Origin: Halorussus litoreus
Lineage (GTDB): Archaea > Halobacteriota > Halobacteria > Halobacteriales > Haladaptataceae
Length of the DNA: 57,813 nt
Direction: 5' to 3'
Assembly (NCBI RefSeq): GCF_003382685.1
Contig: NZ_QLVG01000046.1
Span: 1 to 57,813, forward strand
The notes below the pieces were generated by a model. That model ran no database searches and was not told the origin of the DNA. It worked only from the letters and a program-made list of their open reading frames with translations. How positions within the stretch are numbered: the stretch's first letter is position 1; each line of letters opens with the position of its first letter. The position numbers were made by a program, and so were the translations under genes. Of the stretch, positions 17,149 to 25,200 are shown in pieces.

Positions 17149-17193
17149 GAACCGCTCGTTCGAGGCGGTGGAACCGCCTCGAACGAGCGGTTC
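17149..17193. repeat. 45-bp perfect palindrome between convergent genes
   Basis: Arms 17149-17169 and 17173-17193 (21 bp, no mismatch) flank a 3-nt centre GGA. It lies between the stops of two converging genes (17016 plus, 17269 minus), where a two-way terminator would be expected. A smaller hairpin CGGAGCTTCGCTCCG precedes it (about 17133-17147). Confidence 0.88.
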
Positions 17194-17268
17194 CTTTGTT
17201 CAGAATCGTCGCTGTAACGGTCGCTCAATTGAGAGCGTGAACTCGTCACTACCCCGCTGTTGTGTCGG

Positions 17269-17565
17269 TCAGAACTCGAATATCGATAGGCGTGGCCAAA
17301 CCGTGACGAGAAGGAGCAACAGGAGATTCACAAGCAGCATTCCGAGAACGACAAGCAGTACTTGCGCAATCCAGCGGGTGCTATTCTGCTGGAATCGACC
17401 TCGTTCCTCCAGTACCTGCATGCCCTTCTTGTACACACCGACGATGAGCAAGATGGCGAGAGCATACATCACGGCCTCAATAGCGAACGCACGAAGCGAG
17501 GGATAGGGACCAAATAGCGGAAGCACGGATAACAGATACGACGAGGTATGAAAAGTATTTGTCAT
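17269..17565 (-). CDS. Small two-helix membrane protein, AT-richer
   Basis: A 98-residue hypothetical protein with hydrophobic helices at about 30-48 and 66-92, separated by a basic amphipathic loop (YKKGMQVLEERGRFQQNS). Codon choice is less GC-biased than in its neighbours, so it may be acquired or fast-evolving. No family is recognised. An AT-rich promoter-like region follows on its 5' side (17566-17660). Confidence 0.6.
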   Translation of the reverse strand: MTNTFHTSSYLLSVLPLFGPYPSLRAFAIEAVMYALAILLIVGVYKKGMQVLEERGRFQQNSTRWIAQVLLVVLGMLLVNLLLLLLVTVWPRLSIFEF

Positions 17566-17660
17566 CTATCCACTGCTCAATTCACACCACGAATTGAGCA
17601 AAACCACCGAGTCAATTACGCACTCAAAACTGGATAAAGAAGACGTATTACCAACTACTG

Positions 17661-18710
17661 TTAGATAACCCCGGTCGTCTCCGCGGCCTCGACCGCCGCG
17701 GGCTCGCTCATCCCGTTGCCCAGAATCGTGTAGCGGTCCCTGATCTCGTGGGCCGAGGTCAGCGCCGCGACGACCGTCGCGTCGTCGATGCCCAACTCCT
17801 CGGCGGTGGTCGGGGCACCGATGGTGCCGAGCGCGCGCCGGACGCCCTGCCAGTTGCCGCCGTGGAGGTACTCCGCGACGATGGTGCCCACGCCGACCTG
17901 ATGGCCGTGGAGCGCGGCGTCTGGGACCAAGCGGTCGAGCTGGTGGCTGAACAGGTGCTCGGCGCCGCTGGCGGGCCGAGAGGAGTCCGCGATGGACATC
18001 GCGACGCCCGAGGAGACCAGTGCCTTCACGACGACCCACGCCGACTCCTCCAGTCCCTGCTTGATGGAGTCGGCGTTGTCGACCAGCATCTCGGCGGTCA
18101 TCTCCGCGAGCGCTGCCGAGTAGTGCGAGTACTCGACGTTCTGGAGCCGGTTGGCGAGCCGCCAGTCCTTGACCGCGGTGTAGTTGCTGATGATGTCCGC
18201 ACAGCCTGCGGTCGTGAGCCGCCACGGCGCGTCGGCGAGGATCTCGGTGTCCGCCACGACCGCGAGCGGCGGTTCGGCGGCGACGCTGTGGCGAGTGTCG
18301 CCCTCCGGCACCGACCCGCGGCCGGAGACGATGCCGTCGTGGCTCGCCGCGGTCGGCACCGAGACGAAGCCGGTTTCGAGTTCGTGGCTCGCCATCTTCG
18401 CGATGTCGATGGCCTTCCCGCCGCCGACGCCGACGAGGTAGCCCGCTTCGGCTTCGCGGGCCACGCCGATGACGCGCTGGACCGCCTCGAACGTCGCCTC
18501 CTCGATCTCGACCACCGCGGGGTCGTCGCCCGCCGCCTCGAAGTCGGCCGCCACGCGGTCGGCCGCCACCTCGCGGGGCGTCGGGCTGGTGACCACCAGT
18601 GGACGCCCCTGGAGGTGGAGTTCGGCGACCGCCTCGACGGTCCGGTCGAGGACGCCGTGGCCGACCACTACGTTCCGGGGGAGCCGGATCCACGTCGACT
18701 TGTCGAACAT
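17661..18710 (-). CDS. egsA: sn-Glycerol-1-phosphate dehydrogenase
   Basis: Zn-dependent NAD(P)H enzyme that reduces dihydroxyacetone phosphate to sn-glycerol-1-phosphate, the archaeal lipid backbone. At 349 residues it is typical in length. Dinucleotide-binding GVGGGKAIDIAK (about 94-105), SVPTAASHDGI, the metal-binding region ASGAEHLFSH and HGHQVGVGTI are all present. The start at 18710 (MFDKSTWIRLPRNVVVG) is the haloarchaeal form; the open frame runs 9 codons further without family support. GTAAACTGTTTT about 30-40 nt upstream is promoter-like. Confidence 0.97.
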   Translation of the reverse strand: MFDKSTWIRLPRNVVVGHGVLDRTVEAVAELHLQGRPLVVTSPTPREVAADRVAADFEAAGDDPAVVEIEEATFEAVQRVIGVAREAEAGYLVGVGGGKAIDIAKMASHELETGFVSVPTAASHDGIVSGRGSVPEGDTRHSVAAEPPLAVVADTEILADAPWRLTTAGCADIISNYTAVKDWRLANRLQNVEYSHYSAALAEMTAEMLVDNADSIKQGLEESAWVVVKALVSSGVAMSIADSSRPASGAEHLFSHQLDRLVPDAALHGHQVGVGTIVAEYLHGGNWQGVRRALGTIGAPTTAEELGIDDATVVAALTSAHEIRDRYTILGNGMSEPAAVEAAETTGVI

Positions 18711-18783
18711 ACCTGCTACTCTCTCGCGGGCGGGCAAAACAGTTTACCTCTGCTGTCCCGGCGTCGAATCCTTCGATACACCG

Positions 18784-19467
18784 CTACTCCGGCCGCGTCC
18801 CGCGCGAGGAACCCCACCCGGCGTCGTTCGAGCGCTGGGTCGGCCGGAGCGCGTGGCGGACGGCCAGCAGATGCTTGGCGAACACCGCACAGGCGAGTAT
18901 CGCGCCGCCGACGATTGCGCTGGGCGAGAAACCAACCACGGGTGCGACCGAGTCCGCGACCATCCAGGTCGGCAGGTAGACGACGCCGGTGACGACGAGC
19001 AGCCACGCGGTCGCTCCGGCAGCCTCCAGCACGGCCAACCCGATGGTCGCGCGCTGGACCACGGTGGCGAGCGGTCGCCGCCCGCGGACCGCGTTGTCCG
19101 CGACGGTGTGGCGGACCACCAGCGCGACGGCGAGCCCCAATCCCGCGCTCACGACGCCCGCGAGGCCGCCGCCGAGCCACTGCACCGCCCCTAGCCAGCC
19201 GACCCAGAGCGCGGCCCCGCCGAGCGCCAGCCCCGCGACGGCGCGGGTCGGAACCGGGCGACCCCAGCCGTTGACCGTGACGTGGACCAAAAGCGCCTCG
19301 ATCAGCATTCCGGCCGCGAGCGCGACGACGCCGACCGCGGCGTCGGCCGAGATAGGCGCGGCGTCGCTCACCAGTCCGAGCCAGACCGACAGCGCCGTGA
19401 CCTCCACCGCGGTCAGCAGAAGGACACCGACCCCGCGGACGGTCGCCCGGATGGTTTCGCGGATCAT
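18784..19467 (-). CDS. Multi-pass membrane protein of unknown function
   Basis: A 227-residue protein with six hydrophobic segments rich in Ala, Gly and Val, beginning MIRETIRATVRGVGVLLLT. The 29 codons upstream of this Met are open but polar and unlike a membrane protein N-terminus, so 19467 was chosen. It lies 73 bp upstream of egsA on the same strand and could share its transcript. No family is recognised. Confidence 0.65.
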   Translation of the reverse strand: MIRETIRATVRGVGVLLLTAVEVTALSVWLGLVSDAAPISADAAVGVVALAAGMLIEALLVHVTVNGWGRPVPTRAVAGLALGGAALWVGWLGAVQWLGGGLAGVVSAGLGLAVALVVRHTVADNAVRGRRPLATVVQRATIGLAVLEAAGATAWLLVVTGVVYLPTWMVADSVAPVVGFSPSAIVGGAILACAVFAKHLLAVRHALRPTQRSNDAGWGSSRGTRPE

Positions 19468-19816
19468 CGTCGGCCCTGCGAGAAGAACGTTCGACCACGA
19501 CGCAGCACTGACATGGGCCGGTGTACGTCGGACGGGGTGTTTGTTATCACCCACCTGTAACCAGTAGTAGGTCCCTGAAAACGGTTCTACACCGCGATTA
19601 ACTGGGTTTTCGGCCGGTCTTGGGAATAATATATATAATTTTGTATATTTTCCAGCATTCGGCGAGGTGACGACGCTTTCGGGACGACGAGACGGTCGAC
19701 TCCTAGCTGTGTAATGAGGTGTATCCTCGTCCAGCGCGATACATTCCGCCTTCCATCCGGCGCGCTACATTTCCACTTTCCATCCGGCGCGTGCTGGCGC
19801 GGCCTCCGTGCCGCGC

Positions 19817-20085
19817 CAAAACGCGCGAGGGACGAGCATCGCAGGCCGCAGGCCGAGAAGCGCAGGCGGCTGGGGAGGTTCGAGGCCCGCGGTCGCGGTG
19901 CTGATGCGGTCACGCCGAGGCGCAAGCAGTAGCTATCTCAACACTGTCCTCCAATCCGAGAATCATGAAGCTAGCTACTGCCGATGCACATGAGTCGCCG
20001 CAGCCTCACACCTCCCCAGCCTCCTCCTTCGCTCCCTTCGGTCGCGTCAGTCGTCCCTCGCGCGCGTTGCTCGCGCGCGCCAGAT
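19817..20085. repeat. Family A palindromic repeat, two facing arms
   Basis: This is the main content of the 732-bp gap 19468-20199. The left arm reads CGAGGGACGAG (19827), AGGCGGCTGGGGAGG (19863) and GCGGTCACGCCGAGGCGCAAG (to about 19928). After a spacer of about 45 bp the complementary wording returns: AGCTAGCTACTGC (19971), CCTCCCCAGCC (about 20010) and CGTCCCTCGCGCG (about 20050). The same architecture exists at 27290-27725 and a single arm at 5150. Upstream, 19620-19650 is a very AT-rich patch (ATATATATAA), and 19745-19800 has a direct repeat of TTCCATCCGGCGCG. No coding potential is seen. Confidence 0.72.
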
Positions 20086-20199
20086 ACCTAAAATAGCCTC
20101 TACAGAGTAGACTCGATTGATTTCCACAGGCCAGAGCCAAATCCGAACGTCCTCGACAGAACAACACCGAACTCAAACGGTCACGAAGAACGTTTCAGT

Positions 20200-21189
20200 T
20201 CACAACGTATCGAGAACACCCAGAACGCGCTCCTCGGCGTCCCGGCCCGGGTCGTGCTCGCTGCCGTCGCGGTCGCTGTCGAGGTGGTCGGCCACCGTGG
20301 CCTCCATCGCCTCGTCGAGTGGCGTGGAGTCCCAGCCGAGCGAGGCCAGTTTGTCCGTGTCCAACAGATGCGGGTAGCCCCGATACAGCGGGAAGTCCGT
20401 GGGCGCGAGTTCCGCCGCGGCGAGTTCCCGCTCGACTGCGTGGACGATTTCGACATCAGTATCCAATGCCTCGGCGATCAACTCGACCATCTCGTCGATG
20501 GTCACCGCGCAGCGGTCCCCGACGTTGTACGCCTCGCCGGGCGTCCCCTCCTCGGCGACGACCCGGAGCGCGCTCGCCACGTCGGCCGCGTACGCGCGGT
20601 GCCAGAGGCTGTCGCCGTCGCCGGGCACGACCACTCGGTCGTAGTTCGCCACGCGGTCGATCCAGTAGTCGAGGCGTTCGGTGTAGTCGTAGGGGCCGTA
20701 GACGACGCAGGGGCGGACACTGTAGGCGTTCACGCCGCGCTCGCCCGCCGCGAAGACCGCGCGGTCGCCCTCGGCCTTCCGATTGCCGTACGTCTCGTGA
20801 GAGTCGTCGGTCGCCTGCTCGCGCGTGCAGGGCCGCAGTTCCGTCTCGTCCTCGCGCTTGGGGATGTCGTCTGCGGCGTACGCCGAGCCGCTGGAGACGT
20901 ACACGTACGCGTCGACCTCGGAGAAAATCTCGGTCGCGGCCCGGACCTCCCGGGGCGCGTACGCCACGCAGTCGAACACCGCGTCAGGGTCGACCGACCG
21001 CTCGGCAGCCTCCAGCGCCGATTCGTTGGTCCGGTCGCCCTCGACGTGGGCAACTCCGTCCTCCTCCGCGAAGGGGTTCTCGTGGCTCCCGCGGTTGAAG
21101 ATGGTCACGTCGTAGTCGTGGTCGAGCAGTTCCCCGACGAGGTGGCGACCGATGAAGCGCGTGCCGCCGATGACGAGCGCCGAGTCCAT
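20200..21189 (-). CDS. NAD-dependent epimerase/dehydratase (extended SDR)
   Basis: A 329-residue extended SDR. The N-terminal nucleotide-binding motif is VIGGTRFIGRHLV (GxxxxxGR, the form in mRNA-binding/CSP41-type and UDP-sugar epimerase-like proteins). VSSGSAYA and ETYGNRKAEGD provide the Ser and the YxxxK (YGNRK) catalytic pair, and VRPCVVYGPYDYTERLDYW is the sugar-binding region. It most likely acts on a nucleotide sugar. The frame is open to 21381, but the Met at 21189 (MDSALVIGGT) puts the Rossmann strand at the start. It is divergent from the GNAT gene at 21415. Confidence 0.88.
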   Translation of the reverse strand: MDSALVIGGTRFIGRHLVGELLDHDYDVTIFNRGSHENPFAEEDGVAHVEGDRTNESALEAAERSVDPDAVFDCVAYAPREVRAATEIFSEVDAYVYVSSGSAYAADDIPKREDETELRPCTREQATDDSHETYGNRKAEGDRAVFAAGERGVNAYSVRPCVVYGPYDYTERLDYWIDRVANYDRVVVPGDGDSLWHRAYAADVASALRVVAEEGTPGEAYNVGDRCAVTIDEMVELIAEALDTDVEIVHAVERELAAAELAPTDFPLYRGYPHLLDTDKLASLGWDSTPLDEAMEATVADHLDSDRDGSEHDPGRDAEERVLGVLDTL

Positions 21190-21414
21190 GTCCGGGAGGA
21201 TGGCCGTCCGGTAGGAAAACGCTACCGAAGGCGAACCGAAACGAATCCGAGGACGGACTTCGATGGGGTCGAATGTATCGAGCGTCCACTCTTCCGACCA
21301 GTTCCGGACGGACAGTTTACGGTTCCAAATTTCTCCGTACGAGCGTCCACTTTTCGACCGCTTTTCGCGAAGCGGGTACAACGCTTATGGGGGAGAACGT
21401 GGTACGAGGTGTGC

Positions 21415-22173
21415 ATGGGTCAGAGCAAAGCCGAGTCCGACGGCATCGAAATCCGGAAAGCCGAACGGAGCGACGCCGACGGCATCCGGGACGTCGCCCT
21501 CCAGTCGCTCCGGTCCTCCTACGACGAAATCCTCGATGACGACGAGATCGAGCAGGCCGTCGAAGGGTGGTACGGCGACGACGCGTTGGAGGTGGAACTC
21601 GACGAAGAGGGGTTGGCGTATTTCGTCGCGGTGGCCGGCGACGAGGTCGTGGGCTTCTCGCAGAACCTCGTCGCGGACGGCACCGGAACCATCCTGTGGC
21701 TCCACGTCGACCCGGACAACCGCGACCAGCACGTCGGGACCACGCTGCTGAACCACACGCAGGCGGCCCTCTCCGAGCGCGGGGTCGACCGCATCGCGGC
21801 CGAGGTCCTGACTGCCAACGAGCGGGGCTGCAGCTTCTACGAGGCCAACGGCTTCGAGAAGACCGGCGAGCGCGAGAAGCAGATCGGCGACCAGACTCAC
21901 GTCGAGAACGTGTACGTCCACGAGGGTCGAGTCGTCTACGAACCTCGCGAGTTCGAGGGCAACAACCTCTACGTCAACTGGGCCGAGAGCGAGCGCGGCT
22001 CGGACGCCCCGTTCTACGCGGCGTACGCCGACGAGGACGGGGAGGACCTCTGGGGCTGGTTCTGCTCGAACTGCGAGAGCTTCGACACGGTGATGGATTC
22101 GATGGAGCGACTGGAGTGCAACGACTGTGGCAACCAGAAGAAGCCGGTGCGGTGGGACGCATCGTACCTGTAG
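21415..22173 (+). CDS. GNAT acetyltransferase fused to a C-terminal zinc ribbon
   Basis: A 252-residue protein. Residues 10 to about 160 are a GNAT domain (IEIRKAERSDADGIRDVA; acetyl-CoA loop LWLHVDPDNRDQHVGTTLL; SFYEANGFEKTGE). Residues 165-252 form a second domain (YVNWAESERG, DLWGWFCSNCESFDTVMD, LECNDCGNQKKPVRWD) with two CxxC pairs 19 residues apart that should bind zinc; this is the haloarchaeal DUF5816-like module. It probably acetylates a protein or small-molecule amine, with the ribbon recognising the partner; neither is known. The start at 21415 is about 30 nt after the TATA-like GCTTATGGG. Confidence 0.85.
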   Translation: MGQSKAESDGIEIRKAERSDADGIRDVALQSLRSSYDEILDDDEIEQAVEGWYGDDALEVELDEEGLAYFVAVAGDEVVGFSQNLVADGTGTILWLHVDPDNRDQHVGTTLLNHTQAALSERGVDRIAAEVLTANERGCSFYEANGFEKTGEREKQIGDQTHVENVYVHEGRVVYEPREFEGNNLYVNWAESERGSDAPFYAAYADEDGEDLWGWFCSNCESFDTVMDSMERLECNDCGNQKKPVRWDASYL

Positions 22174-22243
22174 CGTCACTCGGTCGTACAGCTCTCAGTG
22201 CAGAAAGCGAAGGACTCGATCAAAATACAGAAAACGTGATCGG

Positions 22244-25200
22244 TTAGTCCGCCCCGCTCCGGACCGCAGCGCCGCACTCCTCGGTCGCAGTCGCCCGGGG
22301 CGGCGGCGAGTTCCGCACGTCCTCGCGACCTTCCTCGGTCACGGCGCGCTCGTAGGCTTCAGGCACCACCTTCACGAACGACGACAGCGCGGCCTCCCAG
22401 TCGGCCAGCAGTTCCGCCGCGCGGTCGCTGTCGGTGTAGGCCGCGTGGTTCTCGACCAACCGGCGGAGGACGCGCTCGTCGCGCTCGGAGAGGTCGGCGG
22501 AGAGGTCGACCATGCCGGGATTAACCGTCTCATCGAAGTCGCCATTCTCGTCGAACACGTACGCTACGCCGCCGGACATCCCGGCCGCGAAGTTCTTGCC
22601 GGTGTCGCCAAGCACCGCGACGACTCCGCCGGTCATGTACTCGCAGCCGTGGTCGCCGACGCCCTCGACGACCGCCTGCACGCCGGAGTTGCGCACCGCG
22701 AACCGCTCGCCCGCGACGCCGTTGACGTACGCCTCGCCGTCGGTCGCGCCGTACAGCGCGACGTTGCCGACGACGACGTTCTCGGTCGGGTCGTAGGCGG
22801 CCACTTCCGGGGTCTCGACTGTGATCCGGCCGCCAGAGAGCCCCTTGCCGAGGTAGTCGTTCGCTGCCCCGGTGAGCCGGAAGTCGACGCCCGACTGGAG
22901 GAAGGCCCCGAAGCTCTGGCCCGCGGTCCCGCGGAACGAGCAGGTGACGGCGTCGTCGGGCAGGCCGGACTCGCCGTACGCCTCGGAGATGCGGCCCGAC
23001 AGCATCGCGCCGACCGCCCTGTCCTCGTTGCCGACTTCGGACTCGATCTGGACCGGTTCGGCGGCTTCGATTGCCGGCTCGGCCGCGTCGATCAACTCCC
23101 GGTCGAGGTGATCGTCGACCTCGTGGGTCTGTTCGCGAGTCTTGGTGCGCTGGGGGCCCGCCGCCGGGTCGTGGTCGCCGGGCTCGGCAATGACTCCGGA
23201 GAGGTCGAGGTCGCGTGCCCGCGGGTGGTCGGTGTCGCGCTGGTCGAGGCAGTCGACGCGGCCGACCATCTCCTCAACCGTCTCGAAGCCGAGTTCGGCC
23301 ATGATCTCGCGGAGTTCCTGGGCGATGAACGTCACGTAGTTGACGACGTGGTCGGGCTCACCGGGGAAGCGGTTCCGGAGGTCCTCGTCCTGGGTCGCCA
23401 CGCCGACCGGGCAGTTGTTGGTGTGACAGATGCGGGCCATCACGCAGCCCGAACTCACGAGGCTGGCGGTGCCGAACACGTACTCCTCCGCGCCGAGCAG
23501 CGCCGCGACTGCCACGTCCCGGCCGGTCTTTAGCCCGCCGTCGACGCTCACGCGGATGCGCGAGCGCAGGCCGGTCTCCCGGAGCATCTGGTTGGCCTCA
23601 GCGAGGCCGAGTTCCCACGGCAGGCCCGCGTGCTTGATGGAGGTCTTCGGGCTCGCGCCGGTGCCGCCCGAATGGCCCGACACGTGGACCACGTCGGCGT
23701 TGGCCTTCGCGACTCCCGCCGCGATGGTGCCGATGCCGTCTTCGGAGACCAGCTTGACGTTCACGTCGGCGTCGGGGTTCGCGCACTTCAGGTCGTGGAC
23801 CAACTGCTTGAGGTCCTCGATGGAGTAGATGTCGTGCTGGGGCGGCGGCGAGATGAGCCCGACCCCCGGCGTGGCGTACCTGACGTGGGCGATCATCTCG
23901 TTTACCTTCCGGCCCGGCAGGTGGCCGCCCTCGCCGGGCTTCGAACCCTGGGCCATCTTGATCTGGACCTCGTCGGCGCTGGCGAGGTACGCGCTCGTGA
24001 CACCGAATCGGCCCGAGGCGACCTGCTTGACGTTGCACTCGCGCTCGGTGTCGAACCGCTCGGGGGGTTCGCCCCCCTCGCCCGTATTCGACTTCGCGCC
24101 GAGGCGGTTCATCGCGACCGCGTTGTTCTCGTGGGCCTCGGGCGACAGCGAGCCGAGGCTCATCGCGGCGGTCGAGAACCGCTCGACGATGGACTCGACC
24201 GACTCGACTGCTTCGATAGGGACCGACTCGCGGTCCTCGGCGTCGAATTCGAGCAGCCCGCGAAGCGTCTGGAGGTTGCCGTTCTGGTCGTCGATGGCTT
24301 CCGAGAACTCCCCGAACGTGTCGTAGTCGCCCTGCCGGACCGCGCGCTGGAGCGTACCGACCGTCTCGGGGTTCCACTGATGGCGGCGGCCGTTCGTCCG
24401 GTTCTCGAACTCGCCCTGCCGTTCGGGCTCGGGGGCGTCTTCGCCGTCCCCGCCGCTCTCGCCGTCCTCCCCTCGACCGAAGGCTTTCGCGTGACGCTCG
24501 CGCAGGTCGGCCGCCACGCCGTCGATGTCGACGCCCTCGGTGCGGGCGGGCGTGCCCTCGAAGTACTCCTCAACGAACTCCGAGTCGAGGCCGACCGCCT
24601 CGAAGATCTGCGCGCCGCGGTAGCTCTCGACCGTCGAGATGCCCATCTTCGCCATCACCTTCTGGAGGCCGTCTTCTACCGCGGCGACGTAGGCGTCGAT
24701 GGCGTCGGACTCGTCTGCCCCATCGGGACCGGACACGACATCCGCGATGCTCTCGAACGCCAGCGTGGGGTTGACCGCGCCCGCGCCGTAGCCCACGAGA
24801 CACGAGAGGTGGTGGACCGTCCGCGGGTCGCCGGACTCGACGACCAGTCCCGCGTGGTTGCGCAGCCCCTTGCGGACGAGGTGGTGGTGGACCGCGGCGG
24901 TCGCGAGCAGGCTCGGGACGGCGAGTCGGTCGGGGCCCACCTGCCGGTCCGAGAGGACGACGATCTCCGCGCCGGACTCGACCGCCTCGGCGGTCTCGCG
25001 GCGCACGCGCCTGACGGCGGTGTCGAGGTCGGGCGAGGACGAGGGTGAGGACGCCGACGCGTCGGCGTCCTCACCCTCGTCCGCAGCGGCTGGAGCGGGA
25101 TACGTCAGGTCCACTGTCGCGGTCGGGATCTCGTCCTGCTCGCGCACCGCGGCCAGCCGGGCGTCGGTCAGCACCGGCGAGTCGAGTACGAGCTGGCGCG

